Shown here: positions 14,552-22,621 of the stretch, piece after piece | Numbering within the stretch: the stretch's first letter is position 1 | Layout: each line of letters begins with the position of its first letter | DNA from: CANKHA01 sp035699705 | GTDB lineage: Bacteria; Pseudomonadota; Alphaproteobacteria; Rhizobiales; Xanthobacteraceae | Reading direction: 5' to 3' | DNA length: 64,000 nt | NCBI GenBank assembly: GCA_035699705.1 | Contig: DASSPI010000095.1 | Span: forward strand, 26,821-90,820 | Made by a program: the position numbers and the translations under genes | Notes under the pieces: model-generated | What the model saw: only the letters and a program-made list of their open reading frames with translations | Databases searched by the model: none | What the model was told of the DNA's origin: nothing

Positions 14552-15474
14552 GGCATGCCCTCCGCCATCCGCAGCGAATAGAGGTCCTGCGGGTTGATCG
14601 TCAGCTGGTAAGCAAAGCGCAGGCCCACCAGCAATACCAGCAGGCCGAGCAACAGCCGCAGCCATTCGCCCGCCATCTTGTGGCCGGCGCGGGCGCCGAA
14701 TTGCGCCCCGATCACGCCTCCCACCATCAGGATCAGCGCCAGCACCGCGTCCACCTGATGGTTGGTCACCGCGTGCATCACGGTGGCCGATGCCATGGTC
14801 ACCAGCGTCAGCACCATGGAGGTGCCGATCACGGTCGCGGTGGGCACGCGCAGGAAATAGATCAGCATCGGCACCAGCAGGAAGCCGCCGCCGATGCCCA
14901 TGATGGCCCCGATGAACCCGATGATGAAGCCGATCACCCAGATCGGGATGGCCGAGACGTAAATCCGCGAGCGCTTGAAACGGAACTTGATCGGCAGCCC
15001 GTGAAACCAGAGATGGCTTCCGGCGCGGCGCAGCACCACCGGCCTCCCTGAGCGCGCCCGCAGGATCGCCCTGATGCTCTCCCATGCCATCAGGCTGCCC
15101 ACCACGCTGAGCAGCGTCAGGTAAGACAGGCCGATCATCAGGTCGAGCTGGTCGAGCGCGCGCATGACCGTGAACAGCCACACGCCGGTCGCGGTGCCGA
15201 GAATGCCGCCGCCCAGCAGCATCAGGGCCAGCGGCGGATCGACCGCGTTACGCCGCCAATAGGAGATCGCGCCCGAACAGGACGAGGCAGCGATATGGCT
15301 CGCCACGCTTGCCACCGCGACGCCGGGGTTGACGCCGACAAAGATCAACAGCGGCGTCATCAGGAAGCCGCCGCCGATGCCGAACATGCCGGAGATGAAT
15401 CCGACCGCCAGGCCCATCCCGAGAATGAGGAAGACGTTGACCGGAAGGTCGGCGATCGGAAGATAGATCTGCAC
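14548..15474 (-). CDS. TauE/SafE family sulfite exporter
   Basis: A 308-residue polytopic membrane protein with about eight to nine helices and the classical two-fold TauE/SafE repeat: FISGMFGIGGGFLMTPLLIF in the first half and FIGAIMGIGGGFLLVPMLIYF in the second. These Gly-Gly-Gly-Phe-Leu helices are the signature of the family. It probably exports a small anion such as sulfite. It is the first gene of a two-gene operon with the TIGR02186 protein. It is the second TauE/SafE gene in the window, but much closer to the family consensus than the one at 4051. Confidence 0.93.
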   Translation of the reverse strand: MQIYLPIADLPVNVFLILGMGLAVGFISGMFGIGGGFLMTPLLIFVGVNPGVAVASVASHIAASSCSGAISYWRRNAVDPPLALMLLGGGILGTATGVWLFTVMRALDQLDLMIGLSYLTLLSVVGSLMAWESIRAILRARSGRPVVLRRAGSHLWFHGLPIKFRFKRSRIYVSAIPIWVIGFIIGFIGAIMGIGGGFLLVPMLIYFLRVPTATVIGTSMVLTLVTMASATVMHAVTNHQVDAVLALILMVGGVIGAQFGARAGHKMAGEWLRLLLGLLVLLVGLRFAYQLTINPQDLYSLRMAEGMP

Positions 15475-15626
15475 AGACGAAAATCCGCCGGTTCAGGGCC
15501 GATGTCCCGTGTTCTTGCGGGAGGCGGGGTCGGCGCGCGATTCGCCTAGCTTGTACGACAAGTCGTAAGAGACCGTAACCTGCCAGGGGGAAAGCCGCGC
15601 CGCGCCCAAAGAGCGCGGAACCGGCC

Positions 15627-18600
15627 TCACCGGCTGCCGACGCGGACGGGTCCACTGCGCTTGGGCTTGGCCGGCGCAGCCTCAATCGACGTGGAAGAGG
15701 CTGCATCCCAGCCGCCGGCCGGCAGCTTCACCGTGGTGGCGGCTTCGGGCTGCGGCTGCGGCACAAAGGTCTGGGCCGCCAGCTTGGCCGTCGCGAGCGA
15801 TTGCGGGTCGAGCCGCTGGCCGACGTCGTCGCGTTTTTTTGCCGCTTCGTCGTCGCCCTGGGCGGCCGCAAGCGCGAACCACTTGTAGGATTCGACAAGG
15901 TTCCGATCGACGCCAATGCCGCGCGCATAGAGGATCGCCAGATTATACTGGCTGTCGGAGACTCCGTGGTCGGCCGCCAGGCGGAACCATTGCGCCGCCG
16001 TGCGATAGTCGGGCTTCACCGCCGCACCTTCGGCGTAGAGCACCGCGAGATTATGCATGGCCTTGGCGTTGCCCTGCTCGGCAGCGGTCCGATAGAGCCG
16101 GCGGGCGGTTTCGACGTCCTTCTTCACGCCGATACCCTTTTCGTAGAAGCCGGCCAGCCGGAACTGGGCCATCGCCAGTCCACGCTTGGCCGCCAGCTCA
16201 AGCCAGCGTGCGGCCTCGGATGGGTCAGCGGTAACGCCGCGGCCTTCCGCGTAGCGCAGGCCCACCTCGTATTCCGCCGCGGCATCGCCGGCTGCGGCTG
16301 CCGCCCGCAAAGCGGCGCCGCCGATCGCCGGCGGCAGCTTCTCGGCGCTCGGAGCAGGCCGGGTCGCGGGAAGCGTGGGTAGGCTCGGGGAGGACGGCGG
16401 TGTGTAGGACTGCGATGCCGGTGCAGAGCCGGGCAACGAGCCGGTCACGTCGGACCAGGAAGGAATATCCAGGCTTGGCGCGGATGGCGGCGCGGCTGTC
16501 ACCGGCTGGGGCTCGCGCGCAGGCGGTTCGATTTCGGTCGGGCGCGGCGCCGCTGTGCCGGCGATCTCGGTCTTCGAAGAGGTGTCGCCGGAGTCGATCA
16601 GGTCGAGGGCGATGTGCAGCGCGCCGCCCGCGATCAGGATCACGCTGGCGCCGGCGAACAGCGAACGCATGCGCTGGGCAAAGCTCTTGCCGGTTTGATC
16701 TCCCGGCTCCTGCTGCTGCGCCACGGCGCGCAGGTCGGCAGTCGTCGGATCGGCCGCGGCCGCCTTGGCGGCGCGGCGGGCGGCGGCGATGAAATTGGAT
16801 TTGTTGCCGGGTTCGGCGAAGGCCGGCTTGGCGGGGCCAAGTGCGGCTTCGGAGGCGGCGATACGGTCTGCGGGCGAGGCGGTGACACGTCCGCGCGGGT
16901 TGAGGCCTGGCTCGAGCGGATGGTCCGGCGGCAGATTGGGATCGATCGGCGCCCGCACCGCTCTGGGATTGGCGCGCGCCATCGCGGCACTGGCTTGCGC
17001 ATGGGCCACCGCACGGCTCGGCGGCGGCGAAACTTCGGCAGCGGGAGGTTCGGGCGCGGAAACCGGCGGGGCGGCGGGCGGCTGCATGTCGAGTTGCGCC
17101 GCCGGCGGCATCGGATGGGGCTGAGCCTCGGTCGGTGACTGCGGCTGCGGCTGACCCCGCGTCTCGCGCATGTCGCTTTCCAGCATCGCCAGCCGGTCCA
17201 CCACATGGCCGAGCGTGCCGTGCACGGCTTCAAGCGAGCTCTGCGTACGCACCAGATCGCGCTGCAGCCCGTCCACCTGCGGCGCTGCGGCTCCCGCATT
17301 CGCGCTGCGCTGGTTTTCGATGTGCAGCAGGAGGTCGGCGAGGCCGCGTTCGATGGCTTCAAGCTGGCTGAAGCGCGCGCCGGAGGCATCAAGCTTCTCC
17401 ACCAGGTGGGCAATCCGCTCCTCCAGATTGCCGAATGCGGTGTCGTCGCCGCGCGAATGCTGCAGGCGCTCGATCTTGTCGGTCAAACCCTGGATCACCG
17501 CTTCCAGCTGCGGCGGTACGCTGCCGCCGTTCTGCACGCGCGATTCAAGCGCGTCGGCGATGTGCGCGACACGCTGATCGAGAATCTCCAGGGCATTGCT
17601 GTGGTCCACGCGCCCGGCGCCGGCGGCGGCGACCTGATCGACCTTCTGCGCCAGCGTACGGACCTGATCGGCCAGCTGCTGCAGCGCCTCGTTGGAGGCG
17701 ACATGCGAGACAAGGCCGCGCATTGCCGAGACGGCGGCTTCAAGCTGCTGGAAAGCGTTCGGGTCGGGCGCCGAAGTACCGAGCATGTCGATCTTCTGCG
17801 CCAGGCTGTGCACCGCTTCACGGAAGCCGTCGAGATTTTCCGCCGGCCTGAGGTTGCGCAGGGTTTCGAGTATTTCCGCCAGTCCGCGCTCGACGGAAGC
17901 GAGCATGTTGCTGTCGATGCCGGCATGGCGGCTGCTGTCGAGGCGGGACGCGAGCGCGCGGACTTCGCCTTCCAGCGCTTCGATGGCGCGCTTGGGCATG
18001 GCATCCAGCAGCGTGCGCGCAACCTCGCTCAGAGCCTCGCGGAGGGCGGCGATGCCTTCCTGCAGTTGCGGCTGCTGCCGCAGCGCCTCGATCTGGCTGG
18101 TGATGTGGCGCAGATGCTGTTCCAGTCCGGAGAGATTCTGTGCCGGCACCGGTGCGGCCTGTGCCGGCGCCTGCGGCTGCGCCGCTGCGGCAGGCCGGCT
18201 GTCTGCGCGGCGCGGCGGGGCCACGGGCGCATCCGGATCGGCGTCGAGCGCCTGCATCCGCGCGGTGATTTCCGCCATGGCCTGATCCATGTCGGGCATC
18301 CAGGCATCGGCGGGCTCGGCGGCAGACGGCTCGGGCCTATAGGCCGGCGGAGGCGGCACATAAAAAGATGCCGGCGGCGGCGCATAAACCGGCGCGGCGT
18401 AGATCGGCGCGGCCGGGATCGCACGGCTGGCATTGACCAGTTCGTCCATTCGCCGGTCGAGGCGAGCGATCGCCTCCGCCAGTTGATGGTCGCGGTTCTG
18501 CAGCTGGTCGTCGCGCTTCTGATAAGCCGGCGGCGCGTAGGCCTCCGGTCCTTGCGCGGACGGCGCATAGGGCGCGCGCGGCACGGGCGGGCGGTGCAAC

Positions 18601-18842
18601 CGTTCGAGCTGCCGGGTCAGCTCGTCGAGCCGCTCATGCACCGCGAACAGCTGGTCGCTGTCGTCCTCGTCGTCGTCATAGCCGCGGCGCGACAGCCGGA
18701 TGCCTTCTTCATCGGCCGAATCGAGAATGACCGTGTTGAGCCATTCGCCCACCGACATGCCGGCGCGGCGCGCGGCTTCCCGCGCGGTCTCGCGCGCATC
18801 CGGACGGATGCCTTTCACTCTCCACGGAACGCCAAGTTTCAT
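15627..18842 (-). CDS. podJ: PodJ-like polar localization protein with Sel1 repeats
   Basis: A 1071-residue protein with the architecture of the Rhizobiales PodJ polarity factor. It begins MKLGVPWRVKGIRPDARETA, with RAGMSVGEWLNTVI, the conserved N-terminus; then Pro/Ala-rich stretches and long coiled coils (about residues 230-570); a single transmembrane helix near 718-740 (FAGASVILIAGGALHIALDL); a Pro/Ser-rich linker; and four Sel1-type repeats at about 840-1000 (AAEYEVGLRYAEGRGV, AQFRLAGFYEKGIGV, AMHNLAVLYAEGAAV, SQYNLAILYARGIGV). It should anchor at a cell pole and recruit division or signalling factors. I start it at 18842 rather than four codons upstream to match the conserved N-terminus. 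Cell-cycle-type sites lie upstream. Confidence 0.88.
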   Translation of the reverse strand: MKLGVPWRVKGIRPDARETAREAARRAGMSVGEWLNTVILDSADEEGIRLSRRGYDDDEDDSDQLFAVHERLDELTRQLERLHRPPVPRAPYAPSAQGPEAYAPPAYQKRDDQLQNRDHQLAEAIARLDRRMDELVNASRAIPAAPIYAAPVYAPPPASFYVPPPPAYRPEPSAAEPADAWMPDMDQAMAEITARMQALDADPDAPVAPPRRADSRPAAAAQPQAPAQAAPVPAQNLSGLEQHLRHITSQIEALRQQPQLQEGIAALREALSEVARTLLDAMPKRAIEALEGEVRALASRLDSSRHAGIDSNMLASVERGLAEILETLRNLRPAENLDGFREAVHSLAQKIDMLGTSAPDPNAFQQLEAAVSAMRGLVSHVASNEALQQLADQVRTLAQKVDQVAAAGAGRVDHSNALEILDQRVAHIADALESRVQNGGSVPPQLEAVIQGLTDKIERLQHSRGDDTAFGNLEERIAHLVEKLDASGARFSQLEAIERGLADLLLHIENQRSANAGAAAPQVDGLQRDLVRTQSSLEAVHGTLGHVVDRLAMLESDMRETRGQPQPQSPTEAQPHPMPPAAQLDMQPPAAPPVSAPEPPAAEVSPPPSRAVAHAQASAAMARANPRAVRAPIDPNLPPDHPLEPGLNPRGRVTASPADRIAASEAALGPAKPAFAEPGNKSNFIAAARRAAKAAAADPTTADLRAVAQQQEPGDQTGKSFAQRMRSLFAGASVILIAGGALHIALDLIDSGDTSSKTEIAGTAAPRPTEIEPPAREPQPVTAAPPSAPSLDIPSWSDVTGSLPGSAPASQSYTPPSSPSLPTLPATRPAPSAEKLPPAIGGAALRAAAAAGDAAAEYEVGLRYAEGRGVTADPSEAARWLELAAKRGLAMAQFRLAGFYEKGIGVKKDVETARRLYRTAAEQGNAKAMHNLAVLYAEGAAVKPDYRTAAQWFRLAADHGVSDSQYNLAILYARGIGVDRNLVESYKWFALAAAQGDDEAAKKRDDVGQRLDPQSLATAKLAAQTFVPQPQPEAATTVKLPAGGWDAASSTSIEAAPAKPKRSGPVRVGSR

Positions 18843-18949
18843 GCCCACGCCCATGTTGCCCAGGGGAGGAGCGGGGAGCCGGATGGCCCAGCTGAACCAG
18901 CGCTTTAGGAGGCGAAACGAATGGAGGCGCGGTCCTTTTCCTCAGACCG

Positions 18950-18983
18950 GAGTCTTCCGTTTTTATGGTAAATAACCGGTTAA
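18950..18983 (-). promoter_or_regulatory. candidate CtrA site and GANTC methylation site upstream of podJ
   Basis: On the minus strand TTAA-N7-TTTA (18983-18969, followed by CC) matches seven of eight bases of the CtrA consensus TTAA-N7-TTAA. A GAGTC (GANTC, the CcrM target) lies at 18950-18954. Both are 108-141 bases upstream of the podJ start. In Caulobacter podJ belongs to the cell-cycle circuit controlled by CtrA, GcrA and CcrM, so the pairing fits, but short motifs can occur by chance. Confidence 0.45.
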
Positions 18984-19222
18984 GGATCCGCCTTGGGCGG
19001 CCAGATTGTTAAGGAACTGCCGATATTTCACGGGCGCCGCCCGTGCGCCGGTCGCGTTTTTCCCTCCGCGGCGCTGCCGGGCTTGGTCGGTAGCTGCGGG
19101 GAATGGGGACAGGGCGCAATGGCGCGCAAAGACTCTTCGGGTGCCACTTGGTGAAAGCGCGGAACATAAGCAGACGCAGGTACTTAGTAGCAAAGGAGAG
19201 CCCGGCACCCCGCTGGGCCTTA

Positions 19223-19232
19223 ACGTTAACGT
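19223..19232. promoter_or_regulatory. palindrome ACGTTAACGT upstream of acyl-CoA dehydrogenase
   Basis: A perfect 10-base palindrome with partial symmetric flanks (TT/AA one base further out), 96 bases upstream of the dehydrogenase start. It resembles, from memory, operators of MerR-type LiuR regulators of branched-chain and acyl-CoA catabolism. The regulator gene is not in the window. Confidence 0.4.
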
Positions 19233-19327
19233 AATCTGAATACGTGATCCTGATACCGGTTCGCCGGCGGGCTTTCGCGCCTGCGATGGACGCGTTGCTG
19301 CAAACCGCCCTGGGCGCGGAGACGACC

Positions 19328-21124
19328 ATGCCGACCTACAAGGCCCCCGTGGACGACGTGCTGTTTCTGTTGAATGACGTCTTCCACATCGAACGTCACA
19401 ACAACCTGCCGGGCTTCGCCGATGCCTCTCCTGATGTGGTGGAGGCGGTGCTGAGCGAAGCCGCCAGGCTTTGCGAAGAAGTGTTGCTGCCGCTCAACCG
19501 CAGCGGCGACATGGAAGGCTGCACCCGGCATGACGATGGCAGCGTGACCACGCCGCGTGGGTTTAAGGAAGCCTACAAGCAGGTGGTCGACGGCGGCTGG
19601 GTCGGCATCTCGGCGCCGGCGGAATATGGCGGACAGGGACTGCCCTTCACGCTGACGATGATTGTCAATGAATTCATGTGCGCGGCCAACATGGCCTTCG
19701 CCATGTATTCCGGCCTTACGCAGGGCGCGATTGCCGCACTGCTCGCGCACGCTCCCTCCGAGCAAAAAGACAAATATCTGCCGAAGATGATCGCCGGCAC
19801 CTGGACCGGCACGATGAACCTCACCGAGCCGCATTGCGGCACCGATCTCGGAATGCTGCGCAGCAAGGCGGTGAAGCAGGCGGACGGCAGCTATAAAATC
19901 ACCGGCACCAAAATCTTCATTTCCGCCGGCGAGCATGACCTCGCCGAGAATGTGGTGCATCTGGTGCTCGCGCGCATCGAAGGCGCGCCCGCCGGCACCA
20001 AGGGCATCTCGCTCTTTGTCTGCCCGAAATTCCTGGTCAATGACGACGGCTCGCTCGGGGCGCGCAACACCCTTTCCTGCGGCTCGCTCGAGCACAAGAT
20101 GGGCATCCACGGCAATTCAACCTGTGTGATGAACTACGACGGCGCCACCGCGTGGCTGATCGGCGAGGAGAACCGCGGCTTGCCCGCGATGTTCGTCATG
20201 ATGAACGAGGCGCGGCTCGGCGTGGGGTTGCAAGGCCTCGCCATGTCGGAGGTCGCCTACCAGAATGCTGCCGCTTACAGCAAGGAGCGCCTGCAAGGCC
20301 GCGCGCTCACCGGTCCGAAATTTCCCGACAAGCCGGCGGATCCGATCATCGTGCATCCCGACGTGCGCCGCACGCTGCTGACCATCCGCGCCTTCAACGA
20401 GGCGGCGCGCGCGCTGCTGATCTGGACCGGGCTGAAATCCGACATCGCGCACCGCTCCGCCGACGAAAAGGAACGCCAGTCGGCCGAGGATCATATGGGC
20501 CTGCTCACGCCGGTGATCAAAGGCGTGCTGACCGACACCGGCTTTGCCAATACGGTGCTGGCGCAGCAGATGTTCGGCGGCCACGGCTATATCGCCGAGC
20601 ATGGCATGGAGCAATTCGTGCGCGATGCCCGCATTGCCATGCTCTACGAAGGCGCCAACGGGATCCAGGCGCTCGATCTCGTCGGGCGCAAACTGGGCAA
20701 GGACGGCGGCCGCGCCATGATGGCCTTTTTCAACGAAGTGCAGGGCTATCTGAAGGAGCGCGCCGATGATGACGCGTTGAATCCGTATCTGAAGCCGCTC
20801 GGACAGGCGCTCGCGCATCTGCAGCAGGCGACCATGTGGTTCATGCAGAATGCCGTGGCCAAGCCGGAGAATGGCGGGGCAGGCGCCACCGATTACATGC
20901 ATCTCTTCGGCCTGGTGACGCTCGGTTATATGTGGTGCCGCATGGTCGAAGCGGCGCGCGGCAAACTGGCCGCGGGGGCCAACGGCGCCGAGCCGAGCAT
21001 GAACGCCAAGCTGGTGGCGGGCCGTTTCTTCATGGAACGCATGCTGCCGGAAACCGCCTCGCATCTGGCGCGCATCCAGGCGGGCGCCGGCAGCATCATG
21101 GAATTGCCGGCCGAGGCGTTCTAG
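19328..21124 (+). CDS. acyl-CoA dehydrogenase (long form with C-terminal extension)
   Basis: A 598-residue FAD-dependent acyl-CoA dehydrogenase that introduces the alpha-beta double bond in beta-oxidation. It starts MPTYKAPVDDVLFLLNDVF, the conserved N-terminus of the ~600-residue AcdA/FadE5-like group. FAD/substrate motifs include GTMNLTEPHCGTDLG, KITGTKIFISAGEHDL and the C-terminal catalytic region ARIAMLYEGANGIQALDL, where the Glu of YEGANGIQ is the likely base. The last ~130 residues form the extra C-terminal domain of this group. The ATG at 19328 is chosen over an in-frame ATG-less extension from 19244. It stands alone, convergent with the YeiH gene 12 bases downstream. Confidence 0.95.
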   Translation: MPTYKAPVDDVLFLLNDVFHIERHNNLPGFADASPDVVEAVLSEAARLCEEVLLPLNRSGDMEGCTRHDDGSVTTPRGFKEAYKQVVDGGWVGISAPAEYGGQGLPFTLTMIVNEFMCAANMAFAMYSGLTQGAIAALLAHAPSEQKDKYLPKMIAGTWTGTMNLTEPHCGTDLGMLRSKAVKQADGSYKITGTKIFISAGEHDLAENVVHLVLARIEGAPAGTKGISLFVCPKFLVNDDGSLGARNTLSCGSLEHKMGIHGNSTCVMNYDGATAWLIGEENRGLPAMFVMMNEARLGVGLQGLAMSEVAYQNAAAYSKERLQGRALTGPKFPDKPADPIIVHPDVRRTLLTIRAFNEAARALLIWTGLKSDIAHRSADEKERQSAEDHMGLLTPVIKGVLTDTGFANTVLAQQMFGGHGYIAEHGMEQFVRDARIAMLYEGANGIQALDLVGRKLGKDGGRAMMAFFNEVQGYLKERADDDALNPYLKPLGQALAHLQQATMWFMQNAVAKPENGGAGATDYMHLFGLVTLGYMWCRMVEAARGKLAAGANGAEPSMNAKLVAGRFFMERMLPETASHLARIQAGAGSIMELPAEAF

Positions 21125-21136
21125 CGCCTGCCGTCG

Positions 21137-22183
21137 TTAGGCGAGCAGCATCAGCCCGGCCGTCACGGTGCCGAGGATGACGATCGTCGTCCCGGTCACG
21201 GTTGCGATGTGTCTCCACCCTCGCTCGGAAATGTCCGCGATTGACGTGCCGAGACCCAGCGCGGAAATAGCAACCAACAGGCCCCAGGTTGAGACTTCTA
21301 CGAGCGGCGGCTTTATCGCCGCATAGATTGGCGCAATCTCCGGGACGGCCGGCGCAACACTGTTCAGCGTGCACAAGGCGAGGAAGCCGAGGGCAAAAAC
21401 GGGTACTGGAATTCTGGTGACCGCGTGGGCAACGCTGGCGCGCGCGAACCACCAGCCCACCAGGCAGACCACGGGCAGCAAGAGAAAAACCCGAAAGAGC
21501 TTGACGATGACGGCGGTATTTCCTGTCGGCTCCGACACGGCGAAACCGGCGCCCACGACCTGCGCGACGTCGTGAATTGTCGCGCCCAGCATGATTCCGG
21601 TTTGCTGCTGATCGATGCTGAGCCAGACGGAGAGAATCGGATAAAGAACCATGGCCGCAGTGGAGAGAATGTTGACGGCCATCACCACAAAAGCAATGTC
21701 CGCATCCTTGCCCTTGTAGTCTGGCAATACGATCGAGGTCGCCAGTGTCGCGGAGGCGCCGCAAACCGCGGTTCCCACTCCGCACAGCGCTCCATAGGCG
21801 GGCGCGAGCCGGAATAATCCCGCGAAGACGAACCCGGCGAGGATCGTTGCCGCCATCGACAGGACGACGAGTGCTGCCGTGCCAAGGCCGAGGGCGGCAA
21901 TGTCGGCGAAAGCGATCCGCAAGCCGAGCAGGGCCACAGCGACGGGCAAGATCTTCTTCAGGCAAAAGGCTATTCCCGCCCCGAACCATGGCCGCCGCGC
22001 GATCGGCTGGAGCGCTATTCCGATCAGGAGTGCGATGATGGGGATCGGAACAGCGTAAGGGAGCGAAGGTCCAGCCATCGCGGCGGCGACGGCTACCAAC
22101 AAGGACAGGATCAACCCGGGAAGGATGCCCAAAGTTGTAGATCCGGTCTGCACTGCGGTCGCGGAAGGGGTGGACGGCGTCAC
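21137..22183 (-). CDS. YeiH/UPF0324 family putative sulfate exporter
   Basis: A 348-residue membrane protein with about ten helices, matching the YeiH/Psi (UPF0324) family. Family motifs visible are GLRIAFADIAALG, GVGTAVCGASA(TL)AT, and MLGATIHDVAQVVGAG with the conserved His-Asp. Homologues are annotated as putative sulfate or sulfite-linked exporters; the actual substrate is unproven. It is transcribed alone, away from the thiolase operon, with two inverted repeats in its upstream region (22205-22225, 22263-22283). No YeiE-type LysR regulator, a common partner, is adjacent. Confidence 0.9.
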   Translation of the reverse strand: MTPSTPSATAVQTGSTTLGILPGLILSLLVAVAAAMAGPSLPYAVPIPIIALLIGIALQPIARRPWFGAGIAFCLKKILPVAVALLGLRIAFADIAALGLGTAALVVLSMAATILAGFVFAGLFRLAPAYGALCGVGTAVCGASATLATSIVLPDYKGKDADIAFVVMAVNILSTAAMVLYPILSVWLSIDQQQTGIMLGATIHDVAQVVGAGFAVSEPTGNTAVIVKLFRVFLLLPVVCLVGWWFARASVAHAVTRIPVPVFALGFLALCTLNSVAPAVPEIAPIYAAIKPPLVEVSTWGLLVAISALGLGTSIADISERGWRHIATVTGTTIVILGTVTAGLMLLA

Positions 22184-22204
22184 GGGGTTACTGCTTGAAA
22201 CGAG

Positions 22205-22225
22205 TTATGGGAGGGTTTCCCATAA
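22205..22225. promoter_or_regulatory. inverted repeat TTATGGGA/TCCCATAA upstream of yeiH
   Basis: Eight-base perfect arms (22205-22212 and 22218-22225) with a 5-base spacer, 22-42 bases upstream of the yeiH ATG. The size and spacing suit a dimeric repressor or activator site. It would also form a hairpin in the leader RNA. Confidence 0.45.
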
Positions 22226-22262
22226 ATGCCCTGTTTACAAGAGAATCTTACCCAGATATCCC

Positions 22263-22283
22263 GTGATTTGTAGAAGAAATCAC
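22263..22283. promoter_or_regulatory. inverted repeat GTGATTT/AAATCAC upstream of yeiH
   Basis: Seven-base perfect arms (22263-22269 and 22277-22283) with a 7-base spacer, about 80-100 bases upstream of yeiH. The outer bases differ from the other palindrome, so a second regulator would be needed if both are real. Confidence 0.35.
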
Positions 22284-22621
22284 TCGCCAAGACGGACGCA
22301 AAGCGCCGGGTCCGGCGGCGGACGCGCCCACCCTCGTCGTGATCCAGACTGCGCAGCACCAATTGCATGAGACCGGCAGCCGTCGCATTGCAGGTCGTGT
22401 CGAGCGGAGTCGCTGAACCCGCGATGCGCCGCCCGCGTTTAGATCCGGCTATGTCGGGCTGCTTGAAGGACTCTCCACAATAACGCCTTTGTTGACGGCG
22501 CTTTAAAAGGTCCCGTCTGTCAGGCCTCTATCGCTCTCCCCAAGCGCCGGAGGTACCCTAGGCAGCGCGATTCGATACGCCGCGACTGCACTGGTTCGCA
22601 AACACCGCAGGAGACATCGTA

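Larger units (their letters stand above)
18843..19327. other. 485-base intergenic region between podJ and an acyl-CoA dehydrogenase
   Basis: This divergent spacer holds the CtrA-like site and GANTC motif near podJ, the ACGTTAACGT palindrome near the dehydrogenase, and a degenerate stretch at 19236-19262 that loosely resembles the palindromic repeat family (TGATCC, ACCGGTT). I see no convincing coding sequence or RNA gene in it. Confidence 0.6.
22184..22621. other. 438-base divergent intergenic region (yeiH / thiolase operon)
   Basis: Relatively AT-rich near the yeiH start. It contains two inverted repeats listed separately. A TTGACG at 22492-22497 could be a -35 for the thiolase operon, but I see no matching -10 at normal spacing. 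No coding sequence or RNA gene is evident. Confidence 0.5.

Noticed and set aside
17205..18908. A 567-codon plus-strand open frame opposite podJ
   Set aside because: Antisense shadow; the podJ N-terminus and coiled coils lie on the other strand.
19236..19262. Possible third copy of the palindromic repeat
   Set aside because: Only short pieces match (TGATCC, ACCGGTT, CGCCGG) and the stem is not kept; could be chance or heavy decay.
4051..22183. Three sulfur-anion-type exporters as one sulfite system
   Set aside because: They are 10 kb and 7 kb apart, in different operons, with no sulfur metabolism genes between.
22492..22520. Promoter for the thiolase operon from TTGACG at 22492
   Set aside because: No reasonable -10 lies 15-19 bases downstream.
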